NCBI RefSeq assembly: GCF_000719705.1
Contig: NZ_JOHO01000002.1
Location: 434,001 to 498,000 of the forward strand
From: Streptomyces sp. NRRL S-350
Lineage (GTDB): Bacteria > Actinomycetota > Actinomycetes > Streptomycetales > Streptomycetaceae
Length of the DNA stretch: 64,000 nucleotides
Reading direction: 5' to 3'
The notes under the pieces are model-generated. The model saw nothing but the letters and a program-made list of their open reading frames with translations. It was not told the DNA's origin and ran no database searches. Positions 33,402 through 40,951 of the stretch are shown here, piece by piece. The translations under genes were made by a program, and so were the position numbers. The stretch's first letter is position 1. Each line of letters begins with the position of its first letter.

Positions 33402-34055
33402 ATGGTGCTCCTAGGACTACTGCTGATGGCAGCGTCCGGTGCCTTCATCGGCCTGCTGATCGCGGACAACCTCTCCGGCGGACCCGACTACCAGGCGACG
33501 GTCCTGGGCCACGACCTGGTGACGCTGAACAGTCTGGGCGTCTTCCTCTCCGGGGTGGCGCTCGCGCTGCTCTTCTGCCTCGGCCTCGCGCTGATGAGGC
33601 CGTTCCGGCGGTCGGCACGGCTCTCGCGCGCGGCCGCGCCGGAGCGTTCGGCGCGTCCGGCCCGCCACCGGGCCGGCCACCGGGAGGCCGAGCCGGTCGA
33701 ACCGGCGGAGCCCGTACGGCGTGCCGCCCCGGCGGAGGGCGCCACACCGGGCCGCCCGGACGCGTCCCCCGGCCAGCGGACCGCCGGCGATCGCGCCTAC
33801 GACGACCGCGCTTACGAGGACCGCGCTTACGAGGACCGCGCGTACGACGAGCGGACGTACGACGAGCGGGCCTACGGCGAGCGCGCGTACGACGCCCGGG
33901 GGTACGACGCACCCCGGTCCGGTGCCCCGCTCTCCTCCGGCGCCCCGCTCTCCGACGAGGCGGGCGCGCGAGACGAGGACCAGGCCGCAGGCCCGACCGA
34001 CCGGGAGACACCGACGGGGTGGGGAGGCCGGATCCGCCACCGGTTCGGACACTGA
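33402..34055 (+). CDS. Membrane protein with a tandem-repeat cytoplasmic tail
   Basis: A 217-residue protein from ATG 33402 (GGAAGG upstream). Two helices (residues 2-20 and 45-65) are followed by a charged, disordered tail. That tail contains eight tandem 5-residue repeats of the type RAYDD/RAYED, encoded by 15-base units at 33792-33911. I do not recognise the family. Its place between the PP2C and an HATPase gene suggests it may be a membrane-bound input or scaffold of the same switch, which is inference. The repeat number may vary between strains. Confidence 0.75.
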   Translation: MVLLGLLLMAASGAFIGLLIADNLSGGPDYQATVLGHDLVTLNSLGVFLSGVALALLFCLGLALMRPFRRSARLSRAAAPERSARPARHRAGHREAEPVEPAEPVRRAAPAEGATPGRPDASPGQRTAGDRAYDDRAYEDRAYEDRAYDERTYDERAYGERAYDARGYDAPRSGAPLSSGAPLSDEAGARDEDQAAGPTDRETPTGWGGRIRHRFGH

Positions 34056-34096
34056 CCCACCACCCGTGCAGCACGCGACGGAGGAGGAATGATCAC

Positions 34097-34525
34097 ATGG
34101 CCGGGGCCGGGGCTGGGGTCGGTGCACGGGCCGGACAGCGGGTGCCGCAGACACTGCGTCTGCCACTGGCGGACCGGCCCGGCGCGGCGGGCGAGGCGCG
34201 CGCCGTCACCGCCCGGTTCCTGGCCGACGTGCCGGACCGGGGCGTGGTCTCCGACGCCGTCTTGCTGGTCTCCGAACTCGTCGGCAACGCGCAGCGCCAC
34301 ACCGCCGGCCCCGGCGCCCTGCTGCTCGTCCGGGACACGGAGGCGCTGCGCATCGAGGTCACCGACACCAGCCCCCGGCCGCCGGTGCCCCGGATGCCTT
34401 ACGAGTCGAGCGCACCGGGGGGCCTCGGGCTGTTCCTGGTGATCCGGCTCAGCCGCGCCTGGGGCTGGCGCCCGGACGGACCGGGCAAGACGGTCTGGTG
34501 CGAACTGCGGCTGCCCGCCCGGTGA
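34097..34525 (+). CDS. HATPase-domain regulatory protein (RsbW-like)
   Basis: A 142-residue GHKL ATPase from ATG 34097, with GAGGAGGA eight bases upstream. Motifs: LLVSELVGNAQRHTAG (N-box), DTSPRPPVPRMP and GGLGLFLVIRLSRAWGWRPDGPGKTVW (G2). It is shorter than the one at 29459 and is probably a second anti-sigma-type kinase. Its partner could be either STAS protein. Confidence 0.88.
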   Translation: MAGAGAGVGARAGQRVPQTLRLPLADRPGAAGEARAVTARFLADVPDRGVVSDAVLLVSELVGNAQRHTAGPGALLLVRDTEALRIEVTDTSPRPPVPRMPYESSAPGGLGLFLVIRLSRAWGWRPDGPGKTVWCELRLPAR

Positions 34526-34605
34526 TCGCAAGCCGGGCCACGGACGGAAACCGGTCCTCCCCGTCCCGTCCCCCCGGTCCGCCCCGTCCCGTCCGCGCGC
34601 CGTCG

Positions 34606-34630
34606 GTGTCCGCGGTGCCCGGCCGGGTAC
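34606..34630 (+). promoter_or_regulatory. Candidate SigB-type promoter upstream of the baeRF-like gene
   Basis: GTGT (34606-34609), a 15-base spacer and GGGTAC (34625-34630) match the Streptomyces SigB-type consensus GNNT-N14-16-GGGTAY at every defined position, 110 bases before the ATG. Confidence 0.45.
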
Positions 34631-34738
34631 CCGCCCCGAGCGAGCCGCCCACGCCAAGCGCCTTCCCGGCGACCGCCCCGCGCCAAGCCACCCTCGCCAA
34701 GCCGCCCCCGCCAAGCCCATCGACCACGGGAGGCCACC

Positions 34739-35896
34739 ATGGACCTCGCGTTCCTCACGCCTCTGCTCGACCGGCCCGGACCCTGGGCCACCGTCTACCT
34801 CGACACCTCCCACACCACCGAGGACGCCGTCCGCCGCCGGGCCCTGATCGACCGCGCCGCCGTGCACCGGCTGGCCGAAGCTGGCGCCGACGAGGCCACC
34901 TGCGGGGCCGTCCGCGACCACCTGGCCGCCGAACCGGCCTCCGGCTCACCACCCGGGCGGGCCCTGTTCGCGGCGGACGGAGAGGTGGCCCTGGACGTCC
35001 CGCTCGCCGTCTCCCCGCCCGACGTCACCGCCACCTGGGCCCCACTGCCGCACACCGGCCCCCTGGTCGGCCTGGTCGACGACAACGCGCCCACCTGCCT
35101 CGTCGCCGCCATCGACCGCACCGGCGCCACGCTCGAACGCCACGAACTCGGCCGCCGCGCCCGCATCGACACGGTCGACACCCCGCAGTGGCAGGGCCGG
35201 GGCCACCGCGCCCCACCCGCCGACCGCTACGAATGGCACTACCGGCACCGGGTCGAGGACACCTGGGACCGCACCGCCGCCGTCATCGCCGACCACCTCG
35301 CCCGGGCCTGGCCGCAGAGCGACGCCCGCCTGCTCGTCCTCACCGGCGACGCCCGCGAACGCCGGGCCGTCCACGACCGGCTGCCCCGGCCGCTGCAAGC
35401 GCTCACCGTCGAACTCGACGGCGGAGCCCGGGGCGCCGGGGCCACCGGCGAAGCCTTCGACCGGCGCCTCGCCGAAGCCTGGGACGACCACCGCGGCCGC
35501 CACCTGGCCGAAGTCCTGGACGCCTACCACGCCGCCGTCGGCCGCCCCGGCGGACAGGGCACCGACGCCGCCGGCATCCGGACCGCGGCCGGCCCGGCGG
35601 CCCAGGGCATCCCCGCCGTCGTGAGCGCCGCCCAGCAGCATCAACTCGCCGCGCTGCTCCTCCAGCCGAGCGGCCACGACCCCGAACGCCCGGTGTGGAC
35701 CGGCCCCGAACCCGACCACATCGGCGTCCACCGGGCCGACCTGCGCGGCATGGGCGTCGCCCACCCGGCCCAGGCCCCCGCCGCCGACGCCCTGCTGCGC
35801 ACCGCCGCGGCCTCCGGCGCCGAGGCACTCGTCGTCCCGGACGCCCTCCCCGGCCCGCCCGGCGGCCTGGGCGCCCTGCTCCGCTGGGCGGCCTGA
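34739..35896 (+). CDS. Rv2629/baeRF-type (Vms1-like) protein
   Basis: A 385-residue protein from ATG 34739 (GGGAGG upstream). Start MDLAFLTPLLDRPGPWATVYLDTSHTTEDAV, followed by CLVAAIDRTGATLERHELG, RYEWHYRHRVEDTWDRTAAVIADHLARAW and a C-terminal LVVPDALPGPPGGLGALLRWA. This pattern is that of the actinobacterial Rv2629-like family, related to archaeo-eukaryotic release factor domains (baeRF group). In Mycobacterium tuberculosis Rv2629 belongs to the dormancy regulon. A ribosome-associated stress or hibernation role is possible. The upstream SigB-type promoter candidate and the neighbouring switch proteins fit stress control. Confidence 0.78.
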   Translation: MDLAFLTPLLDRPGPWATVYLDTSHTTEDAVRRRALIDRAAVHRLAEAGADEATCGAVRDHLAAEPASGSPPGRALFAADGEVALDVPLAVSPPDVTATWAPLPHTGPLVGLVDDNAPTCLVAAIDRTGATLERHELGRRARIDTVDTPQWQGRGHRAPPADRYEWHYRHRVEDTWDRTAAVIADHLARAWPQSDARLLVLTGDARERRAVHDRLPRPLQALTVELDGGARGAGATGEAFDRRLAEAWDDHRGRHLAEVLDAYHAAVGRPGGQGTDAAGIRTAAGPAAQGIPAVVSAAQQHQLAALLLQPSGHDPERPVWTGPEPDHIGVHRADLRGMGVAHPAQAPAADALLRTAAASGAEALVVPDALPGPPGGLGALLRWAA

Positions 35897-35996
35897 CGCC
35901 GCCCTTCGGTGCGCCTTTCGGTGCGCCTGCCCACCGCACCGCCGTTACCGCGGCCGGTGCCACCGCTCGTCCCCCACTCGTGCCACCGCCCGCCCG

Positions 35997-36428
35997 CTAC
36001 CGCTCGCCGACTCCCGGTAGGACCGGCTTCACGTCCAGCACCGGGGTGCCGTCGATCGCCTCCAGTCCGCTGACCCGCAACCGCAGCCCGTCCACCGCGA
36101 GGACGGTGACCCGGTGCAGGCCGATGGGGTTCGGCCGGTCCGGCGAGCGGGTGGCGAACACCCCGGTCTCCGGCCGGGAACGGTCCCCGCGCGGATGCAC
36201 CGCCAACACCTCCCGGTCCGCCTGGTGGAGCCAGGTCAGCAGCAACACCTCCTGCCCGACCGCCAGGTCCGCCAGCGCCCGCCCCACCGACGCGTCGAAC
36301 ACCAGCCACGCCTCCGGCCCGCCCTCGTCCCCCTGCCGGGGCGCTCCCGCCCGCTCGACCAGCGGCGACTCCTCCCGCCCGATCACCCGCACGTCGAAGC
36401 CCTGCCGCTGCCGCCGTCCGTCCTGCAT
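35997..36428 (-). CDS. TrmO-like tRNA methyltransferase (YaeB/VirR family)
   Basis: A 143-residue TrmO/UPF0066 protein from ATG 36428 (GGAGGG upstream). The motif FATRSPDRPNPIGLHRVTVLAV is diagnostic for the family, in which the beta-barrel enzyme N6-methylates threonylcarbamoyladenosine at tRNA position 37 with SAM. The C-terminal LEAIDGTPVLDVKPVLPGV is also conserved. E. coli TrmO is about 235 residues; short single-domain forms like this are common in bacteria. Confidence 0.85.
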   Translation of the reverse strand: MQDGRRQRQGFDVRVIGREESPLVERAGAPRQGDEGGPEAWLVFDASVGRALADLAVGQEVLLLTWLHQADREVLAVHPRGDRSRPETGVFATRSPDRPNPIGLHRVTVLAVDGLRLRVSGLEAIDGTPVLDVKPVLPGVGER

Positions 36429-36648
36429 CGCGCCCTCCGTGCTTCCGAACCTCCGCCCGGCAAGCACCGTAGCGGGCTCCGATCGTCCGCACGCGCGGCT
36501 CTCCCGGGGCGGCTGGTACTGCGACACCACCGGCCGGGGCGCGCCGCTGCGGGCACGCCTGCCGTTGCTGCCGCCACCCCTGGGCGGCCGACCGGCGTCG
36601 GCTGACCGACTTTGGCTCCCGGCCGTCCGACCAGGCATGATCGGGGGC

Positions 36649-37347
36649 ATGGTCGAACGAGTCATTGCAGCGTGTGACGGAGCAGCCAAGGGCAACCCCG
36701 GTCCGGCGGGCTGGGCCTACGTGGTGGCGGACGCCGCCGGGGTGCCCCAGCGCTGGCAGGCCGGTGCGCTCGGGCACAGCACCAACAACGTCGGCGAACT
36801 GACGGCGCTGCAGCGGCTGTTGGCGGCAACGGACCCGGCGGTGCCGTTGGAGGTGCGGCTGGACAGCACCTACACCCGCGACTCGGTGACCAAGTGGCTG
36901 AAGGGCTGGAAGCGAAACGGCTGGAAGACGGCGGCCGGGAAGCCGGTCGCCAACCAGGAGTTGATCCAGGCGATCGACGCGCTGCTGGAGGGGCGGGACG
37001 TCGTCTTCGTCTACGTACCGGCCCACCAGGTCGACGGTGACCCGCTGAACGCCATCGCCGACAAGGCCGCCAGTGACGCGGCCCGTACGCAGAAGGACGC
37101 CGCGGGCACCGCGGCGGACCTGCCCGAGCCCGACCCGGCCGCCACCCCGAAGGTGCGCAGCACCCGGTCCGCCGCCGCTGCCGCCACCGGCGGCGCCGCG
37201 AAGCGCACGTCCTCGGGCGGTTCCCGCACCCTGGCCGCCCGCTTCCCGGGCACCTGCCCGTGCAGCCGCCCGTACGCCAAGGGCGACAAGATCACCAAGG
37301 TGGGCGGCAGCTGGGGCCACCCGGAGTGCGCGGCCGCCCACGCCTGA
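36649..37347 (+). CDS. Ribonuclease HI family protein with zinc-ribbon-like C-terminus
   Basis: A 232-residue protein. The RNase H domain (about 1-140) has the acidic residues expected of the family: D in AACDGAAKGNPGPAGWAYV, E in NNVGELTAL, D in RLDSTYT and D in NAIADKAA (after HQVDGDPLN). An Ala/Thr-rich linker leads to a C-terminal motif CPCSRPYAKGDKITK...WGHPEC with three Cys and a His, which could bind zinc and nucleic acid. It should cut RNA in RNA:DNA hybrids. ATG 36649 is favoured over ATG 36637 by analogy with family starts (ERVIAACDG); neither has a strong Shine-Dalgarno. Confidence 0.88.
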   Translation: MVERVIAACDGAAKGNPGPAGWAYVVADAAGVPQRWQAGALGHSTNNVGELTALQRLLAATDPAVPLEVRLDSTYTRDSVTKWLKGWKRNGWKTAAGKPVANQELIQAIDALLEGRDVVFVYVPAHQVDGDPLNAIADKAASDAARTQKDAAGTAADLPEPDPAATPKVRSTRSAAAAATGGAAKRTSSGGSRTLAARFPGTCPCSRPYAKGDKITKVGGSWGHPECAAAHA

Positions 37348-37468
37348 CGGGCCCGCCTGACCGGGCCCGGCCGACCGGCGCGGCCTGACCGGGCCGCGCT
37401 GAGTCGGCCGGGGTCCTCGTCCGTACACCCTGGTGTGAGGGCCCCGGGCGGGGCGGGAGGTGGTGGCG

Positions 37469-37717
37469 GTGATCATCTCGGAGACGGCGGAGTTCCATGT
37501 CGGGGACCAGGTGCGGGTCTACCGCGAGTCGTCCTACGCGTCGGTCGAGAGCGCCGTCGTGGTGGACGCCCCGGCCGACCGCAGCCTGCGGCTGGAGTTC
37601 GCCGACGGCCACCGCAGCCACCTCCGCTCCGGCCGGGTCGAACTGTCGACCGGCCGGCGTGCGCCCGCATCGGACACCTGCCCGGACTGCCGACCGCGCA
37701 CCAGACCTGACGACTGA
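37469..37717 (+). CDS. Small hypothetical protein (SH3/KOW-like)
   Basis: An 82-residue protein. GTG 37469 is chosen because GGGAGG (37455-37460) lies eight bases upstream. The sequence FHVGDQVRVYRESSYASVESAVVVDAPADRSLRLEFADGHRSHLRSGRVEL suggests a small beta-barrel such as a KOW or SH3-like fold. The C-terminus has CPDC, a possible half zinc knuckle. I do not recognise a named family. Confidence 0.6.
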   Translation: MIISETAEFHVGDQVRVYRESSYASVESAVVVDAPADRSLRLEFADGHRSHLRSGRVELSTGRRAPASDTCPDCRPRTRPDD

Positions 37718-37793
37718 CGTGGCAACTGACGTGGCAATTGCCCCGACAGCGGCGCCGACAGCCGACCCGGCACCCGGCCGAGCGCCGACCGAA

Positions 37794-37831
37794 CGCCACC
37801 GGCCGACCGCTGAGGCGGCCGGCCGGTGGCG
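37794..37831. terminator. Candidate bidirectional terminator
   Basis: CGCCACCGGCC (37794-37804) pairs with GGCCGGTGGCG (37821-37831), an 11-bp stem with a 16-base loop that can partly pair itself. It lies between the convergent small protein and lipoprotein genes. Confidence 0.6.
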
Positions 37832-37857
37832 TCGGAGTCGGGCGGGGAGGTACGGGC

Positions 37858-39165
37858 TCAGCCCTCCTGCGTCAGCTCCTTGATGTCCTCGAAGCTCATG
37901 CCGAACGCGTTGAAGGAACGTGCCTGCTGCTCCGGCACGCCGAGCCTGGCGAGTTCCTTGAGCTGGGCGTCGGTCAGCGGCGCCGCGGTCGCGCCCGGCT
38001 GGGCGCCGCCCCCGTGCGCGGGGGCGCGGCCGCCGGGGCCGCCGGGGCCGCCGGGGCCGCCGGCGAGGCCGAGTACCGCCTTCATCAGGTCGTCGCTGGT
38101 CAGCTTGGCCGCGCCGGCTGGGGCCTGGACGTCCGGGGCGGACTGGTCGAAGGTGAGCTTCACCGGGAAGTTGACGCCCGGCTCGACCTTTTCCTGCAGC
38201 TGGGCGAGGTCGAAGGTGGCCGAGGAGAGCGAGCCGTTCTTCAGGTAGAGGTCGAGGCCGACGTTGCGGTCGGGGATGTCGCTCGGCGCCTTGGTCGGGA
38301 ACTTCTCGAACTGCTGCGGGAACTTGTCCGCCACCGGCTTGACGGCCTTGAACACCTCGTCTGCCAGGCGGCGGGCCGGGGCGCTCATCCAGATGTGCTC
38401 GGTGCCGTCCTTCGTGCCCTTGTCCTCGTACGTGACGGTGCGGCCGAGCACGTCCTTCAGCGAGTTGAGCAACTGCCTGGCGGCCTCCGGGTCGGCGGTC
38501 GGCGCGGCACTCGGGGAGGCCTTGCCGCCCTGGTTCTTCTTCGCCGCGTCGGCGAGTTCCTGGAGGTCGAGCGCGACCCACTTGCCGGCCAGCACGTCCT
38601 TGACCGCGCCCATGTCGGCGGGCAGGCCGCGGGCGGCGTCGTCCACCTGGGACGGGTCCTCGCCGGTCAGCTTCACCAGGCCCTTGGCGTCGACGTGCAG
38701 GTAGCCCTGGGCGTCGACCTGGCGGTACTCCAGCAGCGCGGTGCCGTTGCGGTCGGAGAGCACGTAGGAGACGCGCACCGACTTGTCGAGCGTCAGGTCG
38801 TTGCTGCCGCCGTTGCCCGCGGCGCTCTTGAAGGCCTCGATGTCCTTGAGCGGCTTGTCGGCGGAGATCGCGACGGAGAGCGCGAGCCCGGACATCGCCT
38901 TGGCGCTCTTCTCGTCCATGCCGTGGTCGGCGCCCTTGCCCCCGGTGGCCTTCGTGAAGGCGACGATCTGCTCGGGGGTGGCGTCGACGGAGAGCCTGAA
39001 TCCGGCCGACTTGCCGTCACCGACCTTGTGAAAGGCCTTGGAGACCTTCTGGGCGGCCGAAAGCTGTTCGACGGTGCCGCAGGCGGTGAGACCGGTGGCG
39101 AGGACGGAAGCGGTGACGACGACGGGCGTCGCGCCGCGAGCGGCCCGGCGGATGGCGGTGTTGAT
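37858..39165 (-). CDS. Lipoprotein, LppX/LprG-like layout, apparent ATC start
   Basis: A secreted lipoprotein of about 435 residues. The N-terminus INTAIRRAARGATPVVVTAS then VLATGLTAC forms a compact lipoprotein signal peptide with lipobox LTAC. The only start that gives this is ATC at 39165, which has AGGAG seven bases upstream (39173-39177 on the plus strand). The nearest in-frame ATG is at 39249, adds 28 residues and lacks a Shine-Dalgarno. The mature protein is Lys/Asp-rich with repeated patterns (VDAQGYLHVDAKGLVKL) suggesting two similar lipid- or ligand-binding folds, then a GGPGGPGGPGG run and a short helical tail. Function unknown. Confidence 0.78.
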   Translation of the reverse strand: MNTAIRRAARGATPVVVTASVLATGLTACGTVEQLSAAQKVSKAFHKVGDGKSAGFRLSVDATPEQIVAFTKATGGKGADHGMDEKSAKAMSGLALSVAISADKPLKDIEAFKSAAGNGGSNDLTLDKSVRVSYVLSDRNGTALLEYRQVDAQGYLHVDAKGLVKLTGEDPSQVDDAARGLPADMGAVKDVLAGKWVALDLQELADAAKKNQGGKASPSAAPTADPEAARQLLNSLKDVLGRTVTYEDKGTKDGTEHIWMSAPARRLADEVFKAVKPVADKFPQQFEKFPTKAPSDIPDRNVGLDLYLKNGSLSSATFDLAQLQEKVEPGVNFPVKLTFDQSAPDVQAPAGAAKLTSDDLMKAVLGLAGGPGGPGGPGGRAPAHGGGAQPGATAAPLTDAQLKELARLGVPEQQARSFNAFGMSFEDIKELTQEG

Positions 39166-39247
39166 GGTGCAACTCCTGTATGACTGGGCCCGATCGGTCG
39201 ACCGGGCCTTCCCTCCCCTGTGGCGAGCAGCGCCACAGCGCCCACAC

Positions 39248-39259
39248 ATGTGATCACAT
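39248..39259. promoter_or_regulatory. 12-bp perfect palindrome ATGTGATCACAT
   Basis: Self-complementary site in the 343-base divergent region between the lipoprotein and the gene at 39509, about 80 bases before the lipoprotein start. It is AT-rich relative to surroundings, so it is a candidate operator. The half-site TGTGA resembles Crp-type half-sites but without a spacer. Confidence 0.45.
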
Positions 39260-39508
39260 CATCAGCAAGACGGCATGCGATTATTTGCCCCGAGCTTTAA
39301 CAGGTCTGGCCGAAAACGCCCGACAATGGCCGGATCCGTACCGATCCGCCGACGTCGGAAGTCAGCCGGGCGGCCCGGCGGAACATGGCAAAAGCTTTGC
39401 CGGGAGAAGCCGTTCGGGGCCCGTCGGCCTCATCGTCGGCTGCTAGCCTCAGCCGATTTCCCGCCGAGCAAGGTCGGCGGACACGATGGGGTAAGAGGTA
39501 CCGAAAGC

Positions 39509-40249
39509 ATGGCAATACGCCGGGCCAAACAGAAGGCGCAGGTCGTCGAGAAGCTCTCCCAGGTGGCTCCGCCGGGGGAGACCTTCATCGCGTGCGTGCA
39601 CGTGGAGACCGGTCCGAGCCCGTGGCTCAACGCGGTCTTCGACGAGGTGCCGCTGCTGGGCCTGATCGTCGCACTCACCCGTCGGTTCTACTTCCTGACG
39701 CTCACCAACAGCTCGGTGGTGGTGAACTCGGCCAGCCGCTGGACCAACCGCCCCGGCGACGTGGTCGCGGTCTTCCCCCGGCACGCGTTCCCGGTCAGCC
39801 GGGTCAAGCGGGCCACCATCTGGAGCTCGATGTACCTGCAGCTGCCCAGCAGCGCCAAGCCGACCCGGCTGAACGTCCACCGCTACTGGCGGGCCGAGAT
39901 GGACCAGCTCAGCGCGGCGTTCCCGCCCGGCTCGATCGACCCGACCTCGCAGCCCTTCGAGCTCGCACCGGCGGGCCAGCCCTACCCGGCGCAGCCGGGC
40001 CAGCCCTTCCCGCAGCAGGCCCAGCCCTATCCGCCCCAGGGCCAGCCCTATCCGCCCCAGGCCCAGCCCTACCCGCCGCAGCCCCAGCCGCAGGCCTACC
40101 CGGCGGCGCAGCCGTACCCGCAGCCTTACCCGCCGCAGGGACAGCCCCAGCCGTACCCGCCGCAGCAGGCCTACCCGGCCCCGCAGGCCCAGCCCTACCC
40201 GCCGCAGCAGCCGTACGGCGGCCGGGCGGGCTACCCGGGCCAGGGGTGA
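39509..40249 (+). CDS. Hypothetical protein with PYPPQ-repeat tail
   Basis: A 246-residue protein from ATG 39509. Residues 1-145 are a globular domain (VAPPGETFIACVHVETGPSPWLNAVFDEVPLLGLIVALTRRFYFLTLTNSSVVVNS) resembling PH-like domains or bacterial DUFs that face the membrane. From about 150 to the end it is built of repeats of PYPPQ(G/A)Q, a disordered Pro/Gln-rich tail as in proteins that bind membranes or SH3-like partners. Followed by a strong terminator. Confidence 0.75.
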   Translation: MAIRRAKQKAQVVEKLSQVAPPGETFIACVHVETGPSPWLNAVFDEVPLLGLIVALTRRFYFLTLTNSSVVVNSASRWTNRPGDVVAVFPRHAFPVSRVKRATIWSSMYLQLPSSAKPTRLNVHRYWRAEMDQLSAAFPPGSIDPTSQPFELAPAGQPYPAQPGQPFPQQAQPYPPQGQPYPPQAQPYPPQPQPQAYPAAQPYPQPYPPQGQPQPYPPQQAYPAPQAQPYPPQQPYGGRAGYPGQG

Positions 40250-40276
40250 CCAGGCCGCAGCCGGGCTGAGCGCGCG

Positions 40277-40311
40277 CCGGCCCCGGCTCCCGTTCGGGGA
40301 GCCGGGGCCGG
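40277..40311. terminator. Bidirectional hairpin terminator
   Basis: Perfect 15-bp stem (40277-40291 with 40297-40311) and a GTTCG loop, between the convergent genes ending at 40249 and 40344. Confidence 0.85.
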
Positions 40312-40343
40312 GCCGTTCCCGTGCGGTGCCGCGGTTCGCGCGG

Positions 40344-40907
40344 CTACAGGACGATGACCACGAAGCCCACGGCGCAGATGACGACCGTGGCGAGCACGCC
40401 GATCACCATGGGCGTCAGCCGGTCCCGGAACTGCTTCGGCGGCTTCACCCGCTGCGTCGGGTGCGTGCTGTACTCCCACCAGTTCACCACCCGCTGGACG
40501 TTCACGTCGAAATCCGCGGCCGGGTAGATCGGGCTGGTCGCCAGGCCCGGCAGCGAGCGGCGCCGCCCGTCGGTGAGGAAGACCCGCGCCGCGTACGACG
40601 CCGTGCCGTTGGCCTTGGTCTCCCGCACGTCGACCCAGCGGACCTCGTGCCAGGGGTAGGTGCGGCCGGCGCCGACGCCCCAGCAGACGGTGACGCCGTC
40701 GGCGCCGACCCGGCTCCAGGACCGCCAGCTCAGCGTGAAGGCCAGGCCGGCGGCCGCGACCGTCCCGAGGACCAGCCAGACGGTGCTCAGGGTGCCCAAC
40801 CTCCGGGTGCCCAGTACCAGTTGGACCGCGATGACGAGGAGCAGCGGGAGCAGGTTCGACCACGAGGGCCGGAACAGGTCTTTCCCCCGGAAGATCAGTT
40901 CGTTCAC
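40344..40907 (-). CDS. PH-domain-like membrane protein
   Basis: A 187-residue protein from GTG 40907. Two helices (about 20-36 and 43-60) are followed by a soluble domain (SWSRVGADGVTVCWGVGAGRTYPWHEVRWVDVRETKANGTASYAARVFLTDGRRRSLPGLATSP) typical of bacterial PH-domain (PF10756-like) membrane proteins, and a C-terminal helix (MVIGVLATVVICAVGFVVIVL). Function unknown. Confidence 0.75.
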   Translation of the reverse strand: MNELIFRGKDLFRPSWSNLLPLLLVIAVQLVLGTRRLGTLSTVWLVLGTVAAAGLAFTLSWRSWSRVGADGVTVCWGVGAGRTYPWHEVRWVDVRETKANGTASYAARVFLTDGRRRSLPGLATSPIYPAADFDVNVQRVVNWWEYSTHPTQRVKPPKQFRDRLTPMVIGVLATVVICAVGFVVIVL

Positions 40908-40951
40908 AGGCCGCACCCTACGCCCGCGCCACCGGAGCGGGTTTCCCCGTG

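Noticed and set aside
34498..37347. A 949-codon open frame running from the HATPase gene into RNase H
   Set aside because: Only its last 232 codons (from 36649) have protein-like sequence. The rest is Arg/Pro-rich and out of frame with the baeRF-like gene.
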